Positions 47,887-58,620 of a stretch of DNA of 64,000 nucleotides are shown piece by piece. This DNA is from Symbiodinium natans (taxonomy: Eukaryota; Sar; Dinophyceae; Suessiales; Symbiodiniaceae): assembly GCA_905221605.1 (NCBI GenBank), contig CAJNDS010002834.1, positions 157,501 through 221,500 on the forward strand, written 5' to 3'. Both the position numbers and the translations under genes were made by a program. The notes under the pieces are model-generated. The model did not search any database. It saw nothing but the letters and a program-made list of their open reading frames with translations, and had not been told where the DNA came from. Numbering within the stretch: position 1 is the first letter of the stretch; the number at the start of each line of letters is the position of its first letter.

Positions 47887-50800
47887 CGTTTCAAGATGCA
47901 CCTGGGCAACATGTTCGCCATCCGCAACATGTGCGGGGCCCCAGGGGGTCTTCGCCTCTGCGGGGCTTTTTGGGGGGTTTAGGGTTTTAGGGTTTAGGGT
48001 TTTGGGGGTTGTAGGGTTTTAGGGTTTTAGGGGTTTAGGGTTTTAGGGTTTTAGGTTTTAGGTTTTAGGGTTCTGGCTTTTAAGGCTTTCGGGTCTACCG
48101 GTTCAGGATTTGGGGTTCAGGGTTTAGTAGAGTTTAGAAGGGGTTCGCAGGGCTCCGGAACATCGAGTAGGGTTGGGTAGGGCTTTGCAGGGTTGAGGGC
48201 TTGAGGGCGGCTTCGGGTTCGGGTTAGGGGGTTTAGGGGTCGAGGGGTGTCCTGGTTCAACCCCAATGAAAGCCCCAATTCAAGCCCCAATTCAAGAACC
48301 CCAAACCCTAATCCCTAATCCCTAAACCCTAAGCCCTAAGCCCTAAACCCTAAACCCTAAGCCCTAAACCCTAAACCCTATGCAAGCCCTGAGGCCTCTG
48401 GTCCTAGCACCCCGAAGCCCGCCTCCCTGTGGGTTGGGGTTTAGGGTTTAGGGTTTAGGGTTTAGGGTTTAGGGTTTAGGGTTTAGGGTTGCAGGGTTGC
48501 AGGGTTGTAGGGTTGTAAAGTTGTACGGTTGTAGGATTCCAAGGTTGTAGGGTTGAGAGTTAGGGCTTTCTTGGGGGTTTAGACTTTTGGGCTTTAGGGC
48601 TTCCAGGGCTGTCGATGTCAACCGAAACCCTCAACCCCTGCATCCCAAGCCCCAGAACCCTGCTGAGGCTTCCATTTCCGGTCGCGCCTGGCCTGGAGAA
48701 TGGGATCTACCAGACCATCCTCCCCCGCCCCTGAACCCCTGAACCCCTGAACCACTGAACCCCTGAACCCCTGAACCCCTGAACCCCTGAACCCCTGAAC
48801 CCCTGAACCCCTGAACCCCTGAACCCCTGAACCCCTGAACCCCTGAACCCCAAAGCCTAAACCCCAAGCCCTAAACCCTAAACCCCAAACCCCAAACCCT
48901 AAACCCCAAGCCCTAAACCCTAAACCCTAAACCCCAAAGTTGGCAGGGTTCAGTTTGTCAGGCTCAAGTTTGAAAGCTCTGCGTTAAAGAAAACCCAACA
49001 ACATCAGAGAGTCAGATGTGGAGCTTCAGGGCGTAGGGTTTCAACTTAGGGTTTAGGGTTTAGGGAACAGGGTTTAGGGTTTAGGGTTTAGGGTTTACCG
49101 GTATAATTAGTGGTTGTAGGTTGAGCCTGGCAACGAGGTGATGTCTATGGCCAGCTGCTTCATACTCTCGCCTGGCTGTCTAGGATTCATGGGTTCCCCT
49201 ACGACCCCCTCTATACTGCCCCCCCCCCCCTCCCCGGTTCCCCCGTATATAACCTTAATTAGGCTTAATTATCTGTGCCTTTCTTTGGGTACTTGCTGTG
49301 ATGTCTGGGGATTTAGGGTTTCGGCGGTTGCGCGCCACAAACCCAAATTCCTAAACCCAAACCCCTAACAGCCCAAGAACCCCTAAATCCCAACACCTTA
49401 ACCCCTGAACCCAAAACCCTAAACTCAAAACCCTAAACCCTGCACCCTAATCCCTGAACCCTAAACCCTAAACCCTAAACCCAAAACCTAAACCCTAAAC
49501 CCCAGCCCTGCATCCCAGGTGCTGCAACTCGCTGCACCTGAGGGCAAGCTCAACGACACCCCAGCGCCCAGTGCAAGGCAAATCTTGGTGCTTTTGGAAA
49601 ATTTGAGGGTTTAGGGTTGAGGGTTTAGGGTTTAGGGTTTAGGGTTTGGCGTTTAGTGCCTGGCAGATTTCGGGCTCTTGGCAAAGCCCCAAACCCTAAC
49701 CCTGGTCACAAGGCCGTCAAGCACTCAAACCCTAAACCCGAAACCCCAAAGCCAAACCCTGAACCCCAAAGCCAAACCATAGACCCTCAAACTCTCAAAC
49801 CCTGAGCCCGAAACCCCAAACCCTAAACCCCAAAGCCAACCCTAAACCGCAAACCGCAAACCCGAAACCCCAAACCCTGCCCTCAACCCTAAACCCCGAA
49901 CCCCAAACCTCAAACCCTAAGCCCCAGACCCTAAACCCCAAACCCTAAACCCTCAATCCCAAAGCCTAAACCCTCAACCCCAAACCTGAAACCCAAAACA
50001 CTACACCTAGCCCTAAACTCTAAACCCCAAGCCCTAAACCCTAAACCCTAAACCCCAAACCCTAAACCCTAAACCCCAAACCCCAAACCCCAAACCCTAA
50101 ACCCTAAAGCCTCCGCAGCAAGAGACAGAGACAGAGAGCCCTTCGCGAGGTCACTCCATGAGGTGCTCTATGGCAGCAGGCGCACCGCACTCTGAACCAG
50201 GGGTTTAGGGTTTAGGGTTTAGGGTTAGGGTTTAGGGTTTAGGGTTTAGGGTTTAGGGTTAGGGTTTAGGGTTTAGGGTTTAGGGTTCAGGGTTCAGGGT
50301 TCAGGGTTCAGGGTTCAGGGTTCAGGGTTCAGGGGGTTTATATAGGGTTTTGGTTTTACGGTTTACGGTTTAGGGTTCAGGGTTCAGGGTTTAGGGCTCA
50401 TGTACCTACAGACTACATACTTGGGCCTGATTAGCTTTCGGGCCCAAGTATACATACTGTATAGGCACGTGGACCCTTAAAATAGGGTTTAGGGTCTTGG
50501 TTTAGGGTGTTTAGGGCCTAAACCCTAAACCCCTAAACCCTAGTTTAGGGTTTAGGGTTTAGGGTTGGGGTTTGGCTTTGGCTAGGGCTTGTAGCCCGGA
50601 GTCCCAAAATTGCACGGACGCCAAGTGCTAGAAGGATATACATATATCTATACATACATACAGAGAGATATACGGGTAGTTCTCCACATGAGCGTTCTCT
50701 AATGCTAGGGTCTCTTTTTGGGAGTGTTTTTTTCGGGTTCATAGGGCTTGTAAGGCCACGGCGGGTTTGGTTGTTTTGGGGTCCCTCAACTCACCTCCAG

Positions 50801-51101
50801 CTGCAATTCCCAAAAGGTGTTTAAGATGTAAGTTTTAGGGTTGAGGGTTCATTTCGGGTTTAGGGTTAGGGTTGAGAGTTTAGGGTTTTGGGGTTTAGGC
50901 TTTTAGGGTTTAGGTTTTAGAGTTGCGGGTTTAAGTTTGGTATTCTCTTTTCTGGGTGTGTTTGGGTTTGGACAGCACCACGTAGCAGGGCCTTTTCGGG
51001 GGTTTTAAGCCTTAATTGCTCCAGAGAAAAGTGTGCTCGAAGCCGAATGTCGTGTGTGATCTGTGCGGGCAAGGCTGGAATTTCCGGAATGGACGGCCCG
51101 G
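47887..51101 (+). CDS. Five-exon chain ending in a CxxC exon, unknown protein
   Basis: Exons by eye: 47887-47976, 48954-49010, 49519-49608, 50119-50202 (all phase 0-0) and 51025-51101 (0-2). Acceptors: GCTTAGGTGCAG, GGCAGGGTTCAG, CCCTGCATCCCAG, GCCTCCGCAG and CCTTAATTGCTCCAG. Donors of the first, third and fourth exons are GTTTAGGG; the last is GTATGT. Readings: FKMHLGNMFAIRNMCGAPGG; FVRLKFESSALKKTQQHQR; LQLAAPEGKLNDTPAPSARQ; TETESPSRGHSMRCSMAAGA; CSKPNVVCDLCGQGWNFRNG. The last has CX7CX2C, which may bind zinc. The long minus frame at 50917-51129 over the last exon is a shadow. Additional possible exon: 49138-49185 (VMSMASCFILSPGCLG). Confidence 0.6.
48728..48848. repeat. CCCCTGAA octamer array
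   Basis: About fifteen copies of an 8-base unit, one with a change (CCACTGAA). An open frame on each strand (GFRGSGVQ on the minus) exists only because of the repeat. Confidence 0.9.
50198..50335. repeat. TTTAGGG array passing into TTCAGGG
   Basis: About ten TTTAGGG, with two TTAGGG units, then about eight uniform TTCAGGG. The array begins in the donor of the exon ending at 50202. Confidence 0.85.
50399..50477. mobile_element. Decayed family E element
   Basis: CATGTACCTACAGACTACAT and ACTGTATAGGCACGTGGACC recall the family E arms with many changes: an old copy. Confidence 0.6.
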
Positions 51102-51152
51102 GTATGTCGGTGGAGCTCATCCTCCCCATCAGCCAATCTTCTCTTTGTGGTT

Positions 51153-51253
51153 CTTTACTGTAACTTTAGATCCTTAGCCTTTTTGGGCTTATTGGGCTTC
51201 TTAAGAAGGCAGCTAAAAGTTTAAGTTTTAGCTACCCTCCTAAGTGCAGCCAA
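51153..51253. mobile_element. Short element, family F
   Basis: TTACTGTAACTTTAGATCC, CTTAGCCTTTTTGGGCTTAT, GCTACCCTCCTAAGTGCAGC. Lies in the intron before the exon at 51282. Confidence 0.65.
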
Positions 51254-51281
51254 GTTCTGCTGACACGGTCTTCCCACGCAG

Positions 51282-51398
51282 GAACTGGACCGCCTGGCAG
51301 AAGCGAAGGGCGAGCGTAGAGAGCTTGCTGCACGCAGTTTTTTTGGCAATTCCCTTGATGCCAACTTCATCCAACGCACATCCGTCTACAGCCACTGA
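51282..51398 (+). CDS. Exon, unknown protein, two open frames
   Basis: Strong acceptor (CACGGTCTTCCCACGCAG). Phase 0 reads ELDRLAEAKGERRELAARSF and stays open to TGA at 51396. Phase 2, which the exon ending at 51101 would require, reads WTAWQKRRASVESLLHAVFL and stays open to 51444. The first looks more like a protein; the second fits the join. Confidence 0.5.
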   Translation, partial: ELDRLAEAKGERRELAARSFFGNSLDANFIQRTSVYSH

Positions 51399-51444
51399 CT
51401 TATGTCACCCTATTACAGACTCAGACTCAGACCGTAAGACCTAG

Positions 51445-53064
51445 AGAGCCCATCGCATTTCCTGTTCCGGATTTAGGGCATAGGGTTCAGGGCTTCAGGG
51501 TTGCTTAGGCCCTTCAACATAAGCTGCACCCTAGAAACCCCAAACCCTGCGGCCCAAACCCGAAATCAAAGGGGCCTTAAATAGACCTCAAGCCCTTGCC
51601 CTGAAAGCCCTAAATGCCACCCTGCCCGATCTGCCGAAAAAGGAATTGTAAGACAACAACAACAACAAATATAACTAAAGCCAAGCCTCAACCCAACAAA
51701 AGACAAATCCTGCAGCCCCCCCCCCGCCCCCCCTGCCCCTCCCCCGCCCACCCACCTCCCAGCCTAGACCCCCTGCACCCCCAACCCCTGAACCCTAAAC
51801 CCCCAGGCCCCTCAACTCCTACACCCCTGAAGCCCTAAGAACCTGCACACGCCAAAGCGATATGCCACTACAAACCTATAGCCCTCCGCCCGAAACCCGA
51901 GACCCCATGAACCGCCTCTGCACCAGCTCACATCACAGCGGCTCGATCCTTGAGCAAAGTGACAAGGACCCCCCTCGCCGAAGAGTGTTTGGGGCTTACA
52001 TAGGTGTTTAGGGTTTGTGGCTTGGGGTCTTAGGGCATTAGGGTTTCGGAATGCGGGCCGAGGGCTCCATGGGTTGAAGTCTTAGCGGCTTGGAGTTTAG
52101 GAGCTATGGGGGGTGCTGGCGTGTATGGGTCTGGGGCTTAAGGCGAAGGAGCTAAGGCTTCCGCGTTCAGGTTTATCAGGGGTTTCAGGGTTTCGGGTTT
52201 AGGGTTTAGGGTTCCCCCCACCCCCACCCCCCCATTCGATGAACCCTGATATCTTCATCCTCCAGTTTATCCGCTTTGTATTTGGGCATGTTGCCGCAAA
52301 CTGTTTTTATCACCCGCAATGGAAGGTGCTCGATTCATGTGTTCTTCTGCATGCAGGGGGGATTCGAATTTAGAGTTGGTGCTGTTTAGGCCTTGGGCAC
52401 TAACTTACTTCGCCTTTAGTTGAACTTTAAGCTTTTTGAGTTTCCTTATTTAGTTGGAATAGTAAAGTTTAACCCTTTTCTCCCCTTGGTTATTGGAGAA
52501 GTAAGCTAAAGGTTTGAGGCTCACAATAAAGGGACTACGGGCTGAGGTGTTCGGCTCTTGCTCATTCGGTCGTTTTTCTTCGCAAGGCCTGTTTAGGGGT
52601 TTAGGGGTGTAGGAGTTTAGGGGTTTAGGGGTTAGGGTTTAGGGGTTAGGGGTTTAGGGTTCAGGGTTTTGGGTTTAGGGGTTAGGGTTTAGGGGGCCGC
52701 GCTAAGCTCCTGGGCGTGTTTTTGCTGGGAAGATTGAAAGAAAGACCCACGAAGTGTGGGCAGCAAAAGCTGAAAAGCATGGATGTGCAATGTTCGGGTG
52801 GCTGGGGCAGGAACAGGATGCGACCCTGAACCCTACAAGGAGGGGCACCCCCTTTTGTACCAACTACAGATCAGGAACTTCCAACCTAACTTAGGATTCT
52901 TATAACCCAATTTTGGGGTCCTTATAACTCTACGTATGGCTGGGGGGATGGCGGGCATTCCTGAATCCTAAACCCGAAGCCCTACACCCTATACCCTATA
53001 CCCTAAACCCCAACCCTAAACCCTAAACCCTAAAGCCTAAACCCTAAACCCTAAACCCGCCCAG
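51445..53064. other. Non-coding stretch with low-complexity C-rich block and elements
   Basis: C-rich block at 51715-51780 (source of proline-rich open frames on both strands), unique sequence 51840-52180, family G element (52420-52512), TTTAGGGG block (52585-52695), an element-like piece at 52843-52950 (CTTATAACCC / GGGGTCCTTATAAC), and arrays at 52990-53058. Confidence 0.45.
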
Positions 53065-53124
53065 ATTCAGGAGGATCCGGCAGCTGCATGCTTCGCCCAG
53101 GCGGTTGGCTTGACCGCTTGGGAG
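53065..53124 (+). CDS. Exon, unknown protein
   Basis: After AACCCGCCCAG reads IQEDPAAACFAQAVGLTAWE and ends GGGAG|GTTTGAGGG. Exactly 20 codons, phase 0-0. Confidence 0.6.
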
Positions 53125-53730
53125 GTTTGAGGGTTTAGGTTTACCTTAAACCCTAAACCCTAAACCCTTTAGGGTTCTAGGATTTTGGGGTTTGGGGTCA
53201 GGGTTTTCGGGGACGGATGGGGTCCAGGGATCTGGCCTGGTAAGGGGTTGCACGAACCACACGATGCTATGCCCAGCCCCCCTATAAGCCCTAAAGCCAG
53301 ATAACACAAAACAAGATTGAAACTAGGAGAACCTAAGCCCTAAGACCTCTACTCAAAACCCTGGACCCACAAACTGCTCTCAGCAGTCTCAGCGTGTTCG
53401 CCCCAAGCCTGAAGCCTTAAACGCCCCTAAACCCTAAACGCCTATTCCCTAACCCCTAACCCCTAACCCCTAACCCCTAAACCCTAAACCCCGCATCGTG
53501 TCAATAGAACCAAGAAATACTCGGTAATTCCCTCACTCCGTTGTGTGGCTCACGCTCCCTCATGCACCCTGGTTGACAGGGCACCCTTTGATTCAGCCCT
53601 AAACCTCAAATCCCAAACCCCAAGCCCCAAACCCTCAACCCCTCAACCCCTAAACCCCTAAACCCCTGAACCCCTAAACCCCGAAACCCTAAACCCTAAA
53701 CCCTGAACCCCAACCCAGCCTTAAATACAG

Positions 53731-53766
53731 CCACGGTGCGAGGCAGAGAATGGATCGCTGGTTAAG
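53731..53766 (+). CDS. Exon, unknown protein, 3' end uncertain
   Basis: After CAGCCTTAAATACAG reads PRCEAENGSLVKHTQCAG to TGA; the donor CTG|GTTAAG would end it at 53766, phase 0. Confidence 0.45.
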
Positions 53767-54345
53767 CACACCCAGTGCGCTGGCTGAACTGCCACCCTCG
53801 TTTTGGGGTTTGGGGTTTGGGGTTTAGGGTTGAGAGTTGAAGGGTTTAGGGTTTAGGGTTGAGTTTTTTTGGCCTAAAGCCCCCTGCTCGCCAAACCCCT
53901 CAGGCCTCACAAAACTTCTGAAACGCAAGGCCGAATGCCCCAAAGCCCCCAAACCCCTAAAGCTGCTCCGCCTCAAGCTGCAGCCGAACCCACGAGGCTA
54001 AGCCCCTAAACCCTCACTGATCTTGCAAACCCCAAGCCCTAAGCCTAAACCCTAAGCCTGTCCCGTGCCTAAAGGATTTGGAATACTCATATGCAGTACC
54101 ATCCAGTTCCGCTCCTAAGGGTTTGTATGAGCAAGAAGCAAGCGGAGGTGAGGATTTGGGCTCTAGGGGGCTCTAGGGTTCAGATCGGTTCCTCTTTGGG
54201 AGGGGGATAATGTTTTTCACACCCCAAGCAAGCCCTAAACTTCCTAAACACCAAAGCCCTAAACCCTAAACCCTAAACCCTAAACCCTAAACCCTGGGGG
54301 GTGGGGGGGGGGTGCTGTGGTGCTGATGTTGCTGTCGCATCCCAG

Positions 54346-54788
54346 GCTCGAAGGCATCAGTGAGCTCACATCGCCACGGCCTTAGGTGGTGGATTAAGAC
54401 TCACGCCAGGGTTTAGGGTTTAGGGTTTAGGGTTTAGGGTTTAGGGTTTAGGGTTTAGGGTTTAGGGTTTAGGGTTTAGGGTTTAGGGTTTAGGTGGTCC
54501 AGGGATTAGGACTCTAGTGCCAGGGTTTAGGTTAGGCTTTAGGGTGTAGGTTTCAGGTTGAGCAATTGAACTCGTACCCCTCAGGTTGCACCTCTGATGG
54601 TTTAGGGTTTAGGGTTTAGGGTTTAGGGTTTAGGGTTTAGGGTTTAGGGTTTAGGGTTTAGGATGGTTTCACAGCAGGGCTTGAACAAGATGCTTACAGG
54701 GCGTATGGAGTTTCGCCTCAGGAGCACGAAGGACGGCGCTTCTTCCCATGGCATCGCCACTTATGCGCGGCCCTCAGGGGAAGACAGC
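54346..54788 (+). CDS. Two exons joined in phase 2, unknown protein
   Basis: Exon 54346-54385 follows GTTGCTGTCGCATCCCAG and reads SKASVSSHRHGL, ending CCTTAG|GTGGTGG. Exon 54662-54788 follows TTTAG and reads MVSQQGLNKMLTGRMEFRLR then STKDGASSHGIATYARPSGE, ending CAGC|GTCCTTTAG. Phases 1-2 and 2-0 agree. The intron holds two long TTTAGGG arrays (54409-54495, 54603-54662), and its acceptor is the last array unit. Confidence 0.5.
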
Positions 54789-54888
54789 GTCCTTTAGGGT
54801 TTCGGGTTTAGGGTTTCGGGTTTAGGGTGGTGTTGAGGAGTATTGGTTACACCTTAACCCCGAAACTACGGAGCTCGTGGTGTTTTTG

Positions 54889-54913
54889 TGGGGGGGGGGG
54901 GGGGGGGGGGGGG
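54889..54913. repeat. G-run of about 25
   Basis: Among the longest single-base runs in the window, preceded by GTTTTTGTG; length is likely unreliable in any assembly. Confidence 0.9.
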
Positions 54914-55007
54914 TAGCCCTACAAACCCGAGTTGCGAAGCCCCGAAACCCCTTAAACTCTAATCTGCAACCCGACGCATGGAGTTCGAAAGACAACTTCT
55001 GTGACAG

Positions 55008-55169
55008 GGTCTTCGGCCATCTGTTCGGACAGGGGTGCAAATGACGTGTGTATGGGAAGCACTCAAGAACACGGCCTGAAGGGCAGGGGCACGGCGAGAG
55101 CGTGGCTGGACGGCCTCACCAGCAAGTCCGGAAGCTGCCAGCGTGGACTCTACATCATATTGAAGCAAG
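55008..55169 (+). CDS. Coding region, exon structure unclear
   Basis: After CAACTTCTGTGACAG one frame reads LRPSVRTGVQMTCVWEALKN to TGA at 55077. A second possible exon follows CAAGTCCGGAAG and reads LPAWTLHHIEA, ending GCAAG|GTTTGT. Another + frame (55001-55186) spans both without a stop but lacks an acceptor. Function unknown. Confidence 0.35.
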
Positions 55170-55622
55170 GTTTGTTTTTCTGTTAGTGGTGAGTGCATAT
55201 AAGGTTCCTGTTTAACATTGGTGAGCGTCTATACTTGGTGTCCTTTGGGGATACAACAGGTATAAACCCTGTCTCACCTTCATATGATTCACGACCTCGA
55301 GTCCGCAGTACAAGAGGTATAAACCCTACTTTATATATACATCCCTAGACTAAGCCCTAAAGCCTCGAGGTCCTTGTCCCCCTGCGGCCCCCCCCCCCCC
55401 CCCCCCCCTCCCCCGGTTCGAGGTTTAAGGTTTACAGGGCCGAAGGGTTTATAGGATCTAGGAGTTATAGGGCTTTTTCAAGCCTCAGCCCTGCTCCCTG
55501 ACCCCCAAAGCCTACCCCGAAACAAAGCCAGCCCGCCCCTAAACCCTAAACCCTAAATTCTAAACCCTAAACCCAAACCCTAAATCCTAAACCCTAAACC
55601 CTAAACCCTGCACCCGTCGAAG

Positions 55623-55934
55623 GCGCTCGGCGTGGACCAGGAGGCTCATCCGATTTCTCGGGCGCTTGGGCAGGGCAGGGCGCCTGGGTACCACAGAAGC
55701 CCGTGAGAACCCGAAACCCTTAACCCTGAACCCTAAACCCTAAACCCTTAACCCTGAACCCTAAACCCTAAACCCTAATCCCTAAGCCCTAAACCCTAAA
55801 CCCTTAACCCTAAACCCGAATCACCAGTCCGCAGTCCTCGAGGATGCACCCAGCAGAGTATCATCACTCCTTTCTTACGGGCCTAAAGGCTGCCTCATTC
55901 GCAAAACGACATGCGCGCCCTGTCTGTCCTCAGG
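55623..55934 (+). CDS. Two exons joined in phase 2, unknown protein
   Basis: Exon 55623-55687 (after CCGTCGAAG) reads LGVDQEAHPISRALGQGRAP and ends CCTGG|GTACCAC, phase 2. Exon 55828-55934 (after CCGAATCACCAG) reads RMHPAEYHHSFLTGLKAASF then AKRHARPVCPQ and ends CTCAGG|GTCAAAG, phase 1. A competing frame in the second exon (SYGPKGCLIRKTTCAPCLSS) is also open. Confidence 0.45.
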
Positions 55935-56133
55935 GTCAAAGAACCCTAAACCCCAACCCTATGCTTGCGGTTCAGGGTTCAGGGTTTAGGGTTTAGGGTT
56001 TAGGGTTTAGGGTTTAGGGTTTAGGGTTTAGGGATCAGGGTTTAGGGTTTAGGGTTTAGGGTTTAGGGTTTAGGGTTTAGGGTTTAGGGTATAGGGTATA
56101 GGGTTTAGGGTTTAGGGTTTAGGGTTTAGGGAT

Positions 56134-56223
56134 TAAGGACCCTTTTTGGCTTTTTTTTGCCTTACAAAGTAGCCAACCCCAAAAAGGGTACCCTTGTTGT
56201 GATATGGTTGCTGGGTTACCAAG
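56134..56223 (+). mobile_element. Introner, family B, left end replaced by TTTAGGG
   Basis: GACCCTTTTTGGC, CTTACAAAGTAGCCAACCCC, AAAGGGTACCCTTGTTGTGA, GGTTGCTGGGTTACCAAG. The first 20 or so bases of the family are missing, with TTTAGGG in their place. Confidence 0.65.
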
Positions 56224-56393
56224 TATTCAAAACCCTAAACCCTAAATCCGAAACCCTAAACCCGAAACCCTAAGGGGGTCTGCTCGGGGGGTAACAGATA
56301 TGGTGAGAGGAGATGTAGGGTTTGGGGTTTGAGATTTAGGGTCTAGGGTGGGTTTAGGGTTTGGGGTTTAGGGCTAGAAATCACACATCGCAG

Positions 56394-56498
56394 GTGGCCC
56401 TGCCCTTCGCGAAGCGCCTCTTGCGCCTTCGCTGCTTCTCGCTCTGCGAGGAGCTCCAGAACTCGGAGGCATTCGCGCTCGGCCTTCAAGCACACGGG
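56394..56498 (+). CDS. Exon, unknown protein
   Basis: After CACACATCGCAG reads VALPFAKRLLRLRCFSLCEE then LQNSEAFALGLQAHG, ending CACGGG|GTGTAGGG. Exactly 35 codons, phase 0-0, leucine-rich basic helix. Confidence 0.6.
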
Positions 56499-57406
56499 GT
56501 GTAGGGTTTAGGGTTTAGGGTTTAGGGTTTAGGGTTCTGGGTTTAGGGCTTAGGGTTCTGGGTTTAGGGTTTAGGGGTTAAGGGTTTAGGGGTTTAGGGT
56601 TTAGGGTCAGCCCAACAAAACCCCACAGCCTGCACACTAAGCGTTCAGGGTTACGGTTCCGGGTTTAGGTTGGGGTTGAGTGAGGTGTTAGGGCTGCAGG
56701 CGTTTGAAGCTTGAGCTTCGGGTTTTGCGTTGTGGGTCTCAGGCTAGCCGGGACAGACTGATGATGCTTCTGGCTTGTGCTTTGCGTTGAAGGAGGCTGG
56801 AAGAGTTTGGAGCTCAGGGTTTAGAGTTGAGAAGTTGGTCCCTCAAATCTCTCCCGAAAGAGGCACCGGCAAGAATGTCTGACCTAAAGTGCTGCAACAG
56901 TTGGCAAAGCTCTGCATCCTGACTCGTTAACCCCATTGGGAGAATTTTGGTTGACCTAAACCCTAAACCCTGAACCCCAAACCCTAAACCCTAAACCCTA
57001 CGGGCTCTCGGTTCAGCGAGCAGTTGTGCATGCCCACCTGCACCGCAGGTCGGCGAGGGTGGTGGAGGAGAGGAGGACCCGCGGACTTGAGGGCGGACTC
57101 GACCTTGTTGTTTTGTGTAAAGCCCTGAACCCAAAACCCTACGAAGACTTTAAGGTTTGTGGTTGGCGTTGGGTTTAGGGTTTAGGGTTTAGGGTTTAGG
57201 GTTTAGGGTTTAGGGTTTAGGGTTTAGGGTTTAGGGTTCAGGGTTTAGGGTTTAGGGTTTAGGACTAAAGCTCTGGGATTTAGGGTTTAGGGTTTAGGCC
57301 ATAAGCTGACGCACGCAGGCTTCGGAGCTGCCCCAGCGTTGGCATAGGTTTCGGGCTCCCATCCGCAAGCGCTTTTTCCTGCGCGTGATCACTCTTTGCA
57401 TTCGAA
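56499..57406. other. Mixed stretch, no clear exon
   Basis: TTTAGGG arrays (56502-56606, 57172-57298), unique sequence at 56640-56940 and 57000-57115 with short open frames but no consistent splice sites. Confidence 0.4.
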
Positions 57407-57624
57407 CTTGGGGTGTTTGTCCTTAGTGTATTAATTCCTTAAAAGGGACTATAATAGGGGGGAGTACTATAATCCCTATTCATGACTGTTAGTAGAACCG
57501 TTAGCAAATCCCATCAGAGCTTGGGATGTTTTTGCCTTAAGCTTAATTTTTCCTTAAGTAATGGGGACTATAACAGGGGGGGGGTACTATAATCCCTATT
57601 GAGGACTGTTAGTATAAGCGGGAA
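57407..57624. mobile_element. Two family D elements in a row
   Basis: 57407-57512 and 57521-57624, same orientation, eight bases apart. Both have TGGGGTGTTTGTCC- or TTGGGATGTT-type left ends and GTACTATAATCCCTATT in the middle. The second runs into a C-run and A-rich sequence. Confidence 0.65.
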
Positions 57625-57838
57625 CCCCCCCCCCCCCCAAACAAAAAAAAACAACAAAAACAATGTTGTATCCTGATTAGTGTGGACCCCGTCAAAAATG
57701 AGAAGTTTTCAAAAACAATTCAAGGGACAAAGATTCGGCTGCCCCCCCCCCCCCCCACTATAACGAAAAGTATTTCCGGCATGGGTTTCGCAAGAGAGAA
57801 AAACTTACCTGAGCTGAGCTCATCTGAGCTTACCTGAG

Positions 57839-58287
57839 CTAAACCTTGAGGCCTGAGGTTGTCGGGCCCTGAAATCTTCAGTCTCCAGGCCAGCCCCAAA
57901 AAACTAAGATTTCCTTATAAAATGCTTTTGTGCCGAGGCCGGGCAATTAAATTTCCAAGGGGGTAGCCCAGCACCTGCCCGAATGCCGTATAATAAAAAA
58001 CCTTTGCTCCCCTGGAATTATATTTTTTTTTGCGGGCTAGTTGGGTTTGGATCCAGAGGCCTAAGGGCTGAGGCTTCCTAAACCTTGAGGCCTGAGGTTG
58101 TCGGGCCCTGAAATCTTAAGCCTCCAGGCCAGCCCCAAAGCTAAGTTTTCCTTATAAAATGATCTGTACCGAGGCCGGGCAATCAAATTTCAAACGGGGT
58201 AGTCCAGCAGCTGCCCGAATGCCGTATAATATAAAACGCTTGCTCCCCCGGAATTAATTTTTTTTTGCGGGCTGGCTTGGTTGGGAT
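57839..58287. repeat. Tandem direct repeat, period 239
   Basis: 57839-58049 and 58078-58287 both begin TAAACCTTGAGGCCTGAGGT and end with a T-run and GCGGGCT.GTTGGG; about 90 percent alike by eye. Confidence 0.8.
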
Positions 58288-58326
58288 AAATGGATCCCCT
58301 TTAAATTCATATGCAGACAACATTAC

Positions 58327-58495
58327 CGAAGAGGAAGAGGAGAGGAAGAGGAGAGGAAGAGGAGAGGAAGAGGAGAGGAAGAGGAGAGGAAGAGGAGAGG
58401 AAGAGGAGAGGAAGAGGAGAGGAAGAGGAGAGGAAGAGGAGAGGAAGAGGAGATGAAGAGGAGAGGAAGAGGAGAGGGAAGAGGAGCCAAGAGGA
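58327..58495. repeat. AGGAAGAGGAG minisatellite
   Basis: About fifteen copies of an 11-base purine unit, decaying at the right. It creates arginine/glutamate-rich (+) and serine/leucine-rich (-) open frames that I do not take as genes. Confidence 0.9.
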
Positions 58496-58620
58496 AATGA
58501 AGAGGAGCCGGGATCGGAGGGGCCCGGGGCCGAAAATTAGTTCGGGGGTTCCGTTTTTTTTGATACTATTGCGGGGGCGGAATTTGTTTGGGGGGGGGGG
58601 GCCCCACACTAATCAGGAGA

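Larger units (their letters stand above)
57668..58620. mobile_element. Non-autonomous transposon-like element with terminal inverted repeats
   Basis: Left TATCCTGATTAGTGTGGACC and right CCCCACACTAATCAGGA are inverted over about 17 bases, 950 bases apart. Inside are two 239-base direct repeats and an 11-base minisatellite. No transposase frame is present. No clear target duplication is seen. Confidence 0.55.
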
